Below are positions 57,075 to 64,000 of a stretch of DNA of 64,000 bases, in pieces (within the stretch, counting starts at the first letter, position 1; every line of letters begins with the position of its first letter). The notes under the pieces were generated by a model that was not told the DNA's origin, searched no databases, and saw only the letters and a list, made by a program, of their open reading frames with translations. Origin of the DNA: DASQMT01 sp963827335. Lineage in GTDB: Bacteria; Actinomycetota; Thermoleophilia; Solirubrobacterales; Solirubrobacteraceae. The stretch is taken from contig CAWHAP010000014.1 of the NCBI GenBank assembly GCA_963827335.1, positions 93,021-157,020 of the forward strand, written 5' to 3'. Made by a program: the position numbers and the translations under genes.

Positions 57075-58246
57075 CGTTCGCGGCCGCCACCGGTGTGGCC
57101 GACATCCTGGTCGCGCTGTTCGTCGTGCTGCTCGCGGCCAAGCTCGGCGACGAGCTGTTCAAGCGCATCGGGCAGCCGGCGCTGGTCGGCGAGATCCTCG
57201 CCGGCGTCATCATCGGCCCGTCCGTGCTCGCCCTTGTCGAGCCCGACGAGACGCTGGAGGTGTTCGCGGAGCTCGGTGTCGTGTTCCTGTTGTTCTGGGT
57301 GGGGCTGGAGACGCGGCTCTCGGACATGCGCGACGTCGGCCCGGCCGCGGTGCGCGTGGGCGGCCTCGGGGTCGTGGTGCCGTTCGCGGCCGGCTACGGC
57401 GTGGGCGTGGTGCTGGGGGAGAGCGGGGAGACGAGCGTCTTTCTCGGCGCGGCGCTGGTGGCGACCAGCGTCGGCATCACCTCGGCGGTGCTGATCGAGC
57501 TGCAAGCCCTGGCGACGACCGCGGCGCGCACGATCCTCGGCGCGGCCGTGATCGATGACATCCTGGCCATGGTCCTGCTCGCCGTCGCCGTCGGCGTGGC
57601 CGACCAGGGCGGTGTCGACGTGACCTCGATCGGTGTGGTGATCGTGCTCGCGCTGGGATTCGTCGTCTTCGTCGCGGTGGGCGGTACCAGGCTCGTGGCA
57701 CGCTGGCCCGACGTCTTCCACGCTCCGAGGTTCTCCGAGTCGCCGCTGCTGCCGGCGGTCATCCTCTGCCTCGGTCTCGCCGCATTCGCGGCGCAGATCG
57801 GCCTGGCCGCGATCATCGGCGCCTTCCTTGCGGGCATGGTCGTGGCCGAGACCAAGGACCGCCACGACTTCGAGGAGGAGGTCGCGCCGCTCTATGCGTT
57901 CTTCCCGCCGTTCTTCTTCGTCTACATCGGCCTGGAAGTCGACCTCGGCGCGTTCACGGATGCGGGCACGCTCGGGCTCCTGGTGGCGATCACGGTGCTC
58001 GCCTTCGCGACGAAGTTCGGCGCCGCCTGGATCGCGGCGCGGTCGATGGGCGCGCGCGAGGCCGTGGTCGTCGGGTTGGGCATGGTCCCGCGCGGCGAGG
58101 TGGGGATCATCGTCGCCGGCATCGGGGCAACCGCGGGCGTGATCGAGCCCGACCTGTTCGCGGTGATCGTCGGCATGTCGATCGCCACCACGCTGCTGAT
58201 CCCGCCGTTGCTGCGCCGTGCGTTGTCCCGCGCAGGCGCAGCATGA
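57071..58246 (+). CDS. Monovalent cation:proton antiporter, CPA2 (KefB-like)
   Basis: This is a 391-residue membrane protein with about twelve helices. The CPA2 pattern is seen in QPALVGEILAGVIIGP near the N-terminus, ELGVVFLLFWVGLE, and the ion-site helix AAVIDDILAMVLLA with its two Asp. GLGMVPRGEVGIIVAGIG follows near the C-terminus. There is no C-terminal TrkA-N domain, so nucleotide control may come from the CBS protein encoded just upstream. It would exchange K or Na for protons. Confidence 0.92.
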   Translation: MTFAAATGVADILVALFVVLLAAKLGDELFKRIGQPALVGEILAGVIIGPSVLALVEPDETLEVFAELGVVFLLFWVGLETRLSDMRDVGPAAVRVGGLGVVVPFAAGYGVGVVLGESGETSVFLGAALVATSVGITSAVLIELQALATTAARTILGAAVIDDILAMVLLAVAVGVADQGGVDVTSIGVVIVLALGFVVFVAVGGTRLVARWPDVFHAPRFSESPLLPAVILCLGLAAFAAQIGLAAIIGAFLAGMVVAETKDRHDFEEEVAPLYAFFPPFFFVYIGLEVDLGAFTDAGTLGLLVAITVLAFATKFGAAWIAARSMGAREAVVVGLGMVPRGEVGIIVAGIGATAGVIEPDLFAVIVGMSIATTLLIPPLLRRALSRAGAA

Positions 58247-58288
58247 GCAGACGCCGCCCGCCGTCGCGCGGCGGGCGGCGGGGTCGCG

Positions 58289-58462
58289 TCAGAGCACCGC
58301 GACGAAGACGAAGATCGCGACCAGGAGCAGGATGGACGCGAGCAACGCAGTGCCCGAGTAGCGGGTTCGATGCTCGATCCGGGCGCGGTCGGTCTGCGGC
58401 TCGTTCGCCTTCCAGTCAGGGCGCTCGAAGGCGGGCCGGTCCTGGGGGGTGTGCGGAGGCAT
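58289..58462 (-). CDS. Small membrane-anchored protein
   Basis: This is a 57-residue protein with a polar, Pro-rich N-terminus (DRPAFERPDWKANEPQTD) and a C-terminal helix (TALLASILLLVAIFVFVAVL), a tail-anchored layout. AGGGAG precedes ATG 58462 by about 5 nt. No family is recognised. Palindrome site B lies 55 bp upstream, so it appears to belong to the island regulon. It converges on the antiporter gene. Confidence 0.72.
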   Translation of the reverse strand: MPPHTPQDRPAFERPDWKANEPQTDRARIEHRTRYSGTALLASILLLVAIFVFVAVL

Positions 58463-58517
58463 GACGCTCCCTTCGGTAGGGGTAGGGTCAGCGTCCCGCG
58501 CCGGCTCGCGCTCCGGT

Positions 58518-58535
58518 ATGGGGAGCACCGCCCAT
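58518..58535. promoter_or_regulatory. Island palindrome, site B
   Basis: ATGGGGAGCACCGCCCAT lies in the divergent region, 55 bp upstream of the small membrane gene on the minus strand. Centre-to-centre distance to site C is 48 bp. Confidence 0.75.
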
Positions 58536-58565
58536 CCGGCAGGTTGGGGTACGGCGAGGCCGCGG

Positions 58566-58583
58566 ATGGGGAGCGCCGCCCAT
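58566..58583. promoter_or_regulatory. Island palindrome, site C
   Basis: ATGGGGAGCGCCGCCCAT lies 26 bp upstream of the ATG of the histidine kinase gene at 58610. This copy matches the site consensus exactly. Confidence 0.75.
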
Positions 58584-58609
58584 GGCCTGCGTGCGCTGCA
58601 CGCGCGATC

Positions 58610-59581
58610 ATGGATCCCGTGACGCTGTTCGGCCGGGTGGTCGCGATCAACGCCGCGGTGCTGGTGACGGCGGCGGTCCTGCTCGCCGTCTCGCCTGCGA
58701 CGGTCAGCCCGACGTTGCAGCTCGCCGAAGCGGTCGTCCTGGCCGTCGGCACCGTGTTGATGATCTCGGTGAACCTGCTGCTGATGCGGCGCGTGTTCGG
58801 GCCGCTCGAGCAGCTCACGAGGCTGATGCGCAGGGTCGACCCACAAGCCCCTGGCCGGCGGCTGGCGCTCGCGCGTGCCGACTCGGAGGTCGCCGAGCTC
58901 CGCGACGCGTTCAACGCGATGCTGGACCGGCTCGAACAGGAGCGCCGGCACAGCGGCCGGCGCGCGCTCGCGGCTCAGGAGAGCGAACGGCGCCGGCTTG
59001 CACGGGAGCTGCACGACGAGATCGGTCAGACGCTGACCGGCGTCGTGCTCCAGCTCGAGGCGCTGCAGCGCGGGGCGCCGGCCGAGCTGCAGCAGCCGAT
59101 CTCCGAGGCGCAGGAGACCGCTCGGGGCGGCGTCGAGGACATGCGCGAGATCGCGCGTGGCCTGCGGCCTCCTGCGCTGGACGAGTTCGGGCTGCGCAGC
59201 GCGCTCGTCTCGCTGGCCGCGCAGGTGTCCGATCACAGCGGCGTCCGGGTGCGCCCGCGGCTGGCCGAACGGCTCCCGGCCCTCGCACCGGAGCAGGACC
59301 TCGCGATCTACCGCGTGGCGCAGGAGAGCCTCACCAACGTCGCCCGCCACGCCGCGGCCCGCAACGTCGACCTCTCCCTGACGGCGACGGGCGGCAACGT
59401 GCGGCTGCGCGTGCTCGACGACGGCTGCGGCATCGCGCCCCATGAGGCGAACGGTGTCAGCACCGGTCTCGCCGGCATGCGCGAGCGGGCGCTGCTGATC
59501 GGCGCGCGGTTGACCGTCGGCGCGCGCGCGGACGGCGGCACGCAGGTCGAGTTGACCGTTCCCGCCGGCACCTCGTCATGA
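58610..59581 (+). CDS. Membrane sensor histidine kinase, paralogue of 53424
   Basis: This is a 323-residue kinase. Two helices (residues ~8-30 and ~38-60) with a short loop are followed by a HAMP-like segment (RVFGPLEQLTRLMRRVDPQAPGRR). HisKA_3 has H135 in ARELHDEIGQTL, and the HATPase domain has QESLTNVARHA and DDGCGI. The domain layout and many residues match the kinase at 53424. ATG 58610 is used; GTG 58619 is an alternative. It overlaps the response regulator gene (ATGA). Site C suggests autoregulation. Confidence 0.92.
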   Translation: MDPVTLFGRVVAINAAVLVTAAVLLAVSPATVSPTLQLAEAVVLAVGTVLMISVNLLLMRRVFGPLEQLTRLMRRVDPQAPGRRLALARADSEVAELRDAFNAMLDRLEQERRHSGRRALAAQESERRRLARELHDEIGQTLTGVVLQLEALQRGAPAELQQPISEAQETARGGVEDMREIARGLRPPALDEFGLRSALVSLAAQVSDHSGVRVRPRLAERLPALAPEQDLAIYRVAQESLTNVARHAAARNVDLSLTATGGNVRLRVLDDGCGIAPHEANGVSTGLAGMRERALLIGARLTVGARADGGTQVELTVPAGTSS

Positions 59582-60228
59582 GCGTCCCGCTGCGTACGCG
59601 CGTGCTCGTCGCCGACGACCACCGGGTCGTCAGGCGCGGACTGAGCATGGTGCTCGACGCCGCGCCCGACCTTCACGTCGTCGCCGAGGCGTCCGACGGC
59701 ATCGAAGCCGTCGAGCGGGCATTACGCGACGACGTCGACCTCGTCGTCCTGGACGTGGCCATGCCGCGCCGCAGCGGCCTGCAGGCGGCCCGCGAGCTCG
59801 CCCGTCAACGGCCGCACCTGCGGGTGCTCATGCTCTCCATGCACGACGTGGAGGCCTACTGCTTCGAGGCGCTCAAGGCCGGCGCCAGCGGCTACGTGCT
59901 CAAGTCCGTCGCCGATCGTGACCTGGTCGAGGCGTGCCGTGCCGCGATGCGGGGCGAGCCGTTCCTGTATCCACCGACGATCCGCACGCTGATGCGCGCC
60001 TACCTCGATGACCCCGCGCACGCGCCGGGGAGCCCGCTGAGCCCGCGGGAGGAGGAGGTCACCAAGCTCGTCGCCGAGTCGTACAGCACGGAGCAGATCG
60101 CCCAGCTGCTGAAGATCAGCCCGAAGACGGTGGAACGCCACCGCGAGAACATCCTGGCCAAGCTCGGCATGCGCGACCGCGTGCAGCTGACGCGCTGGGC
60201 GATCCGTCACGGCCTCGTCGAGCCCTGA
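59578..60228 (+). CDS. NarL/DevR-type response regulator, paralogue of 54353
   Basis: This is a 216-residue regulator: receiver VADDH, D59 in LDVAMP, K109 in YVLKS, and a C-terminal LuxR helix-turn-helix (SPREEEVTKLVAESYSTEQIAQLLKISPKTVERHRENI). The recognition helix PKTVERHRENI is nearly the same as PRTVDRHRENI in the regulator at 54353, so both probably bind the same DNA palindrome. It is coupled to its kinase by ATGA. Confidence 0.92.
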   Translation: MSVPLRTRVLVADDHRVVRRGLSMVLDAAPDLHVVAEASDGIEAVERALRDDVDLVVLDVAMPRRSGLQAARELARQRPHLRVLMLSMHDVEAYCFEALKAGASGYVLKSVADRDLVEACRAAMRGEPFLYPPTIRTLMRAYLDDPAHAPGSPLSPREEEVTKLVAESYSTEQIAQLLKISPKTVERHRENILAKLGMRDRVQLTRWAIRHGLVEP

Positions 60229-60241
60229 TCGACCGCGGCCT

Positions 60242-60259
60242 ATGGGGAGCGCCACCCAT
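60242..60259. promoter_or_regulatory. Island palindrome, site D
   Basis: ATGGGGAGCGCCACCCAT lies 13 bp after the response regulator stop and 59 bp before the leader peptide of the next operon. Confidence 0.75.
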
Positions 60260-60318
60260 GGTCGCGAGCGGCGATCCACGGCAGGGTGGTTGCACACCCT
60301 CTCTCCAAGGAGCGCACC

Positions 60319-60357
60319 ATGGGAATGCCCGGATGCATCGGGCGGGCGGGCGCATGA
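60319..60357 (+). CDS. 12-residue leader peptide coupled to a response regulator
   Basis: ATG 60319 follows AAGGAG by 7 nt and encodes MGMPGCIGRAGA. Its TGA (60355-60357) overlaps the ATG of the response regulator at 60354. The ribosome site serves this frame, since the regulator itself has none, so the regulator is probably translated only by coupling. A role in attenuation is possible but not shown. Confidence 0.5.
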   Translation: MGMPGCIGRAGA

Positions 60358-60959
60358 TCCGCGTCGCGATCGTCGACGATCACCACGCCGTGCGGCTCGG
60401 CCTGCACACCGCGCTGCGATCCGAGCCGGGGCTGATCCCGGTCGGCACCGCGGCCGACGCCGCGGAGCTCGCTCCGCTGCTGTACCGCAGCCGGCCCGAC
60501 GTCGTGCTGCTCGACTACAACCTGCCCGACGTCGACGGGCTCACGGTCTGCCGCGACGTCAAGTCCGGGGCACTGTGCCCCGGCGTGATCCTCTACTCCG
60601 CGTTCGCCGACGGCGCCATGACCATCCCCGCGATCGTCGCCGGCGCCGACGGCATCCTCGACAAGGGGGTGCCGGCCCGCGAGCTCTTCGCCGCCATCCG
60701 GGAGGTGGGCGGCGGCGGCTGTGCGCTGCCGCCGGTGTCGCCCGAGCAGCTTCATGCGGCCGGCGCCGCGCTCGACGACGACGACCTGCCGATCCTCGGC
60801 ATGCTCGTGGAGCGCACGCCGACGCAGGACATCGCCGAGACGCTGCGCATCGATCACGGGACGCTCAGGCGGCGGATCGGGCGCATGCTCAATCACCTGA
60901 CGGCGTCCGTGCGGCCCGCTCCACCGCTGCCACGGTCGGACATGGAGGTCTCGGCGTGA
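60354..60959 (+). CDS. Response regulator with divergent output domain
   Basis: This is a 201-residue protein. The receiver is intact: IVDDHH, D54 in LLDYNLP, a serine at 82 (LYSAF) and K104. The C-terminal part has a shortened helix-turn-helix-like segment (LVERTPTQDIAETLRIDHGTLRRRIGRML), not a standard LuxR domain. No kinase is adjacent, so it may be served by either island kinase. It is coupled upstream to a leader peptide and downstream to a universal stress protein gene (GTGA). Confidence 0.82.
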   Translation: MIRVAIVDDHHAVRLGLHTALRSEPGLIPVGTAADAAELAPLLYRSRPDVVLLDYNLPDVDGLTVCRDVKSGALCPGVILYSAFADGAMTIPAIVAGADGILDKGVPARELFAAIREVGGGGCALPPVSPEQLHAAGAALDDDDLPILGMLVERTPTQDIAETLRIDHGTLRRRIGRMLNHLTASVRPAPPLPRSDMEVSA

Positions 60960-61813
60960 CCACACGGAGCCCGATCATCTGCGGCGTCGACGGATCCCCC
61001 GGAAGTCGCCGCGCCGCCCTCATGGCCAGGACGCTCTCCGAGGAGCTGCGATGCCCGCTCGAACTGGTCCACGTCGTTCCCCCACGCCCGCCGATGCCCC
61101 TCGCCGCCGTCCCCGTCGCCGGCCACCCGGTCGCGACCGCGCAGATGGCCGAGCTCGACCGGACCGAGAGCGACGCCGCCTTCGCGTCCGTCGCCGACGA
61201 GCTCGCCGGCATGGACGCTGAGCACATCACCGTGCAGGGGCACGCGCCCGACCGCCTCTCGGCCATCGCCGAGACGCGTGATGCACGACTCATCGCGGTC
61301 GGCACGCGCGGCACGGGAACCGTGCGCTCGGCGCTGCTCGGGTCTGTCTCTCGAGAGCTGGCCGCCCAGGCGCCACGCCCCGTGCTCGTCGTGCCAGAGG
61401 CAGCCGGCGGCCGCATCGGCCCCGGCCCGGTCGTCTGCGGCGTGGACGGCTCAGACGGCGCGCTGGCCGCAGCGCGCGTCGCGGCGCGCATGGCCGACGA
61501 CCTCCACACCGCGCTCACGATCGTCGCCGTGCTCGACCCGGACGCCGCGCTCGATGACCTCGCTGCAGGAATCGCCGCCGCCGTCACGGAGACGACATCG
61601 GGAGAGCATGTCGAGCGCCTGGCAGTCAGTGGCGACCCTGCCGGCGAGCTCGCTCGCGCGGCAGCCGACCGCAACGCGGCGCTTCTGGTCGTCGGCTCCC
61701 GCGGCCGCGGTCCCGTCCGGGCCGCTCTGCTCGGCTCGGTCTCCACCGCGGCGATCCAGCTCGCTCGCTGCCCCGTCCTGATCGTGCCGCCCCGCGCCGC
61801 TTCCCGGCGGTGA
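60956..61813 (+). CDS. Tandem universal stress protein
   Basis: This is a 285-residue protein with two UspA domains (residues ~5-145 and ~155-280). Each begins ICGVDGSPGSRRA or VCGVDGSDGALAA. Each ends with the ATP-binding GTRGTGTVRSALLGSVSREL or GSRGRGPVRAALLGSVSTAA, so both should bind ATP. GTG 60956 overlaps the response regulator stop, with GGAGGT 7 nt upstream. Tandem Usp proteins are hallmarks of the mycobacterial DevR dormancy regulon, which is suggestive beside these NarL/DevR regulators. Confidence 0.92.
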   Translation: MTTRSPIICGVDGSPGSRRAALMARTLSEELRCPLELVHVVPPRPPMPLAAVPVAGHPVATAQMAELDRTESDAAFASVADELAGMDAEHITVQGHAPDRLSAIAETRDARLIAVGTRGTGTVRSALLGSVSRELAAQAPRPVLVVPEAAGGRIGPGPVVCGVDGSDGALAAARVAARMADDLHTALTIVAVLDPDAALDDLAAGIAAAVTETTSGEHVERLAVSGDPAGELARAAADRNAALLVVGSRGRGPVRAALLGSVSTAAIQLARCPVLIVPPRAASRR

Positions 61814-61887
61814 GGGCGCGCGGGCGGCAGCGCTGCCCGCGCTTGTCGCGACCTTCCCCGGGCGCGTTGTCGTTGCAGCGGCGGATC

Positions 61888-62532
61888 TCAGGAGTCCGTG
61901 CGCAGCAGGAAGGAGACGCGGTGGAGTTCTTCGCGCAGCATCTCTGGATCGCGACCGTACAGCGGCGATCCGCCTGCGATGAGCAGTCGGTGCGCAGCAG
62001 CGACCCCGCGCACCGCCGGAGCGGGCCCGCGCAACAGCGCCGCCACGGCGGCCAGTTCTCCATGGACCTCTGCGATGACGCTCGGCTCGACCATGACGCA
62101 CGCGCGGCAAGCCACATGGCCGGACATGTCGGGCTCGTCGCCCAGCGACACAAAGTTGTGCGCCAACCTCGCACGCCGCCCATCGTCCAACAGCCGCTCG
62201 CACTCGCGCCTCACGACCGGCACCTCGACGTCGCCGCGGCCGGCGACGATCACATCCAACGCGGCATCGCGAAGGTCCAGCCTCCGAAGCGCCAAGCGAA
62301 GCCCCAGCACGACTGTCACGACGCCGCTCGCCAGCAGGAGCTCGAGCGCCGCTGCGCCGGTGATCGCCACCAACCCGGCGCTCGCGACCAGCGCGGCGGC
62401 GGTCGCAGACAGCTGCGCGCGCCCGACCGCGTGCCGGCGCAGCGCGCCGACGAGCGGGTCATACGCACCGAGCAACGCCTCGGCGAGCGACACCTGGTCG
62501 GACCGTCGTGGGTGGTGAAGAGCGGCAGGCAT
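61888..62532 (-). CDS. Membrane protein of unknown function
   Basis: This is a 214-residue protein with two adjacent helices (LSATAAALVASAGLVAITGAA and ALELLLASGVVTVVLGLRLA) after about 40 polar residues. A soluble C-terminal part of about 125 residues contains HVACRACVMVEP. No family is recognised. ATG 62532 is used, since the in-frame codon two positions earlier is TTG. It is downstream of the zinc-ribbon gene on the same strand. Confidence 0.7.
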   Translation of the reverse strand: MPAALHHPRRSDQVSLAEALLGAYDPLVGALRRHAVGRAQLSATAAALVASAGLVAITGAAALELLLASGVVTVVLGLRLALRRLDLRDAALDVIVAGRGDVEVPVVRRECERLLDDGRRARLAHNFVSLGDEPDMSGHVACRACVMVEPSVIAEVHGELAAVAALLRGPAPAVRGVAAAHRLLIAGGSPLYGRDPEMLREELHRVSFLLRTDS

Positions 62533-62616
62533 GCTCAACCGACGCCGACGGGGCTTCTCGGCTCTCGAGCCTGAGCGTGCTCTTCGACGCCCACGCGGTC
62601 GCGGCGATTCACGCGC

Positions 62617-62799
62617 TCAAGAAGCCGGCCCATCCTCCTGTCCGGCGGGCGCCGGCTCCGGTTCGCGGTACATGTCCAGCATGTCCCAGCCGCACACGTT
62701 GCAGACGTCGTCGCCGACGGGCACCAGGACCTTGCATCGAGGACACGGGACCTCGGCCCCCTGGCCAGGGCTCCTTCGCTTGAACAAGCGCACGGGCAT
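62617..62799 (-). CDS. Small zinc-ribbon protein
   Basis: This is a 60-residue protein with two CxxC knuckles (C19-C22 in CPRC, C33-C36 in CNVC followed by GWDMLDMY), a zinc-ribbon fold. The acidic Pro-rich C-terminus is probably disordered. GGAGG lies just before ATG 62799. The function is unknown; such proteins may bind nucleic acid or partner proteins. Palindrome site E is 62 bp upstream. Confidence 0.78.
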   Translation of the reverse strand: MPVRLFKRRSPGQGAEVPCPRCKVLVPVGDDVCNVCGWDMLDMYREPEPAPAGQEDGPAS

Positions 62800-62861
62800 C
62801 GCCTCCGCACGGCTCGGGATCCGGTCCCCTCCGAGCCTCGCGCGAGCAGCGGACCGCCGCA

Positions 62862-62879
62862 ATGGGTGCCGCTCCCCAT
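62862..62879. promoter_or_regulatory. Island palindrome, site E
   Basis: Read on the minus strand this is ATGGGGAGCGGCACCCAT, oriented towards the zinc-ribbon gene 62 bp away. It is the last copy before the island end. Confidence 0.7.
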
Positions 62880-63031
62880 TGAGCGCTCTTGGGCGATCAC
62901 GCGGGCACGAGCGCTCGGGATGACGGGGTCCAATCCGAGGTCCAATCTGAGCGCAACTCAGCGCCACTGGTCACCACTGAAGAGGCTCTAGAACGCTGAA
63001 CGTCGGCCCACGGAACCGGTTCGGTCGGGCT

Positions 63032-63072
63032 GGGGCCGGGCGGTCGCAGGTTCAAATCCTGTCTCCCCGATC
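63032..63072 (+). repeat. Right attachment-site repeat (attR), tRNA-Pro fragment
   Basis: This is identical over 41 bp to 52062-52102. A few more bases to the left match after a one-base gap in the G-run. The fragment contains the T-arm and acceptor 3' strand but no 5' half, so it is not a functional tRNA. Confidence 0.85.
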
Positions 63073-63080
63073 GGCACGAG

Positions 63081-63102
63081 AGCCCCGCTCATGCGAGGCT
63101 TT
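63081..63102 (+). terminator. Terminator, probably the original tRNA-Pro terminator
   Basis: AGCCCCGC and GCGAGGCT form an 8-bp stem with one mismatch around TCAT, followed by TTCGTCGTTC. Its position 8 bp after the tRNA fragment fits a displaced tRNA terminator, supporting the insertion model. Confidence 0.55.
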
Positions 63103-63486
63103 CGTCGTTCGGGTCAGAGTGCCGGGTTGGCGTCACCATGCCGCATTGAGCCTCCTCCTCGGGCATGCACACGGTAATGGTCGCCGTGGCCGCTCGTAGC
63201 CGCATGTTGCCGTCCACGTTGCCGATCGGGCGGATCGTGGTCGGCGGGCACTCCGCTTCCGATTGCCGGGCGCCGCCATGACCGGGTGGGGCGAGGGACC
63301 GGTTGTCACGACACGGACGATTCACCCGTAAGTCACCAGAGCGCCCGCCGGCCGCGTATGCCGGGCTCCGACAGGCGAGCGGCAACAGACGTGGGACAAG
63401 CAGCACGCGTCGTCCAGCGCGGATGCCGCCGCGAGCCTAGGCTTGTCCACCAGCGCTCGAGTCGAGCGCACAGAGGATGGGAATCG
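63103..63486. other. Stretch without a supported gene
   Basis: The 384 bp contain overlapping frames on both strands, none with the codon bias or composition of the flanking genes. A 105-residue minus-strand frame (stop at 63089) has a plausible C-terminal half but no clear start or family and was not accepted. Confidence 0.45.
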
Positions 63487-63939
63487 ATGCGAAATCTTCG
63501 AGCCGCGGTGGCGGTCATGGCCGCGGCGGTCAGTATCTCCGGCTGCGGAGGTGGCGATGACGTCGGTCGCGCAATCGGCCAGGCCATCTCGCACGACGCC
63601 CAGACCGTGGCCGACCGGGTGGTGGCAACCCGCGGGACCTCGATGAGCGCTCGCACGGCGCAGCGTACCGTCGCTCGCAGCGGACGTCAGCAGCTCGTCC
63701 TCAGGGCACAAGAGCTCGCCGAGTGGGTGGGCACGACACGCGAACGCGTTGAACCCGTGTGCACGCACATTGCGCGGGCCAAGTTCCGCGTGAGCGCCCC
63801 CGACGAGCAGCTGTACACGATCATGTCGGAGGGCGCGAAGGCGGTCACTCCGTTCGCTGCGTTCGTGGAAGTCGGCGTGGCGTTCGGGCACTTCTCGCAT
63901 GGCGACATCGAGGAGCTCTGGGACGCCTGGTGCATCTGA
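63487..63939 (+). CDS. Putative lipoprotein of unknown function
   Basis: This is a 150-residue protein. The N-terminus MRNLRAAVAVMAAAVSISGC is a lipoprotein signal with lipobox Cys20. The mature part is mostly helical, with Ala/Arg-rich and Gln-rich stretches (RTVARSGRQQLVLRAQELAEWVG) and a C-terminal acidic aromatic end (GDIEELWDAWCI). Two or three Cys remain. No family is recognised. An AGAGGA sequence lies about 11 nt before the ATG. Codon use is less GC-biased than in the left part of the window. Confidence 0.75.
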   Translation: MRNLRAAVAVMAAAVSISGCGGGDDVGRAIGQAISHDAQTVADRVVATRGTSMSARTAQRTVARSGRQQLVLRAQELAEWVGTTRERVEPVCTHIARAKFRVSAPDEQLYTIMSEGAKAVTPFAAFVEVGVAFGHFSHGDIEELWDAWCI

Positions 63940-64000
63940 TCGACCACTTCGATCGGGTCGAGCGAGAGCGAGCGCAACTCAGCAACATCAGGCGCCCGAG

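Larger units (their letters stand above)
52062..63072. mobile_element. Putative 11-kb genomic island at tRNA-Pro(GGG)
   Basis: The island is bounded by the 41-bp direct repeats. The left one is inside an intact tRNA-Pro; the right one is a tRNA fragment followed by a terminator that would fit the original tRNA end. Cargo is two-component signalling, ion transport and stress proteins, a gene mix different from the metabolic genes to the left. Five copies of one 18-bp palindrome occur only here. No integrase, relaxase, phage or conjugation gene is seen, so it is either degraded or mobilised in trans. Confidence 0.65.

Noticed and set aside
63032..63072. A second tRNA-Pro gene
   Set aside because: Only the 3' half is present, with no acceptor 5' strand, D-arm or anticodon stem, so it is an attachment-site remnant.
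63089..63406. A 105-residue minus-strand protein
   Set aside because: The N-terminal half is Arg/Pro-rich, there is no ribosome site or family, and codon bias is weak. It could be real only from an internal start, which I cannot support.

Overview
The window is very GC-rich, densely packed DNA from an actinobacterium. The gene set points to the Thermoleophilia, most likely Solirubrobacterales, though this is inferred without a database search. The evidence is a full coenzyme F420 gene set including a CofG-CofH fusion (fbiC), a 1,590-residue NAD-glutamate dehydrogenase, ECF41 and NarL-type regulation, and many genes that lack a Shine-Dalgarno sequence but have a TAnnnT box 6-10 nt before the start codon. 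Genes are commonly joined by 4-nt ATGA or GTGA overlaps.

From 1 to 42 kb the content is mostly chromosomal metabolism. It holds a lipoprotein binding protein, fbiC with an amidase, a QueA-like enzyme, and a secreted phosphodiesterase/5'-nucleotidase fusion. These are followed by a two-component pair, a FAD oxidoreductase, the large glutamate dehydrogenase and a PhoD-like phosphatase. An ECF41 sigma factor faces an epimerase gene that carries a near-perfect ECF41 promoter. Next come a GDSL esterase, LacI and HxlR regulators, the operon enoyl-CoA hydratase-cofD-cofC-cofE, a Rieske protein, a frameshifted membrane protein, an acyl-CoA carboxylase subunit, acetoacetyl-CoA synthetase, a second amidase and an inositol-phosphatase-like gene. 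A nested palindromic repeat is present three times (1-100, 7920-8168, 28006-28305).

The most novel region is 42.6-47.7 kb, a tightly coupled five-gene operon. It encodes a subtilisin-like protease with a tail of 14 Cys-containing repeats (mostly Cys-Pro-Ser/Thr), an APH-fold kinase-like protein, a HopA1-family protein, a LanC-type cyclase, and a free-standing homologue of the protease's own inhibitory prodomain. Kinase plus HopA1 plus cyclase is the logic of class V lanthipeptide or thioamitide modification. The only Cys-rich candidate substrate in the locus is the protease tail. A multicopper oxidase-ZIP transporter operon follows.

From 50 to 52.1 kb there are tRNA-Trp, tRNA-Gly and tRNA-Pro genes. 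The 3' end of tRNA-Pro is repeated exactly (41 bp) 11 kb downstream at 63032-63072, which marks the intervening DNA as a probable island inserted at tRNA-Pro(GGG). No integrase is visible. The island carries an orphan type IV pilin, two paralogous histidine kinase/NarL-type pairs, a third response regulator with a coupled leader peptide, an ion permease, a CBS protein, a CPA2 antiporter, a universal stress protein and small membrane or zinc-ribbon proteins. Five copies of an 18-bp palindrome (consensus ATGGGGAGCGCCRCCCAT) sit upstream of its transcription units, suggesting one stress or dormancy-like regulon. A lipoprotein gene follows the island.
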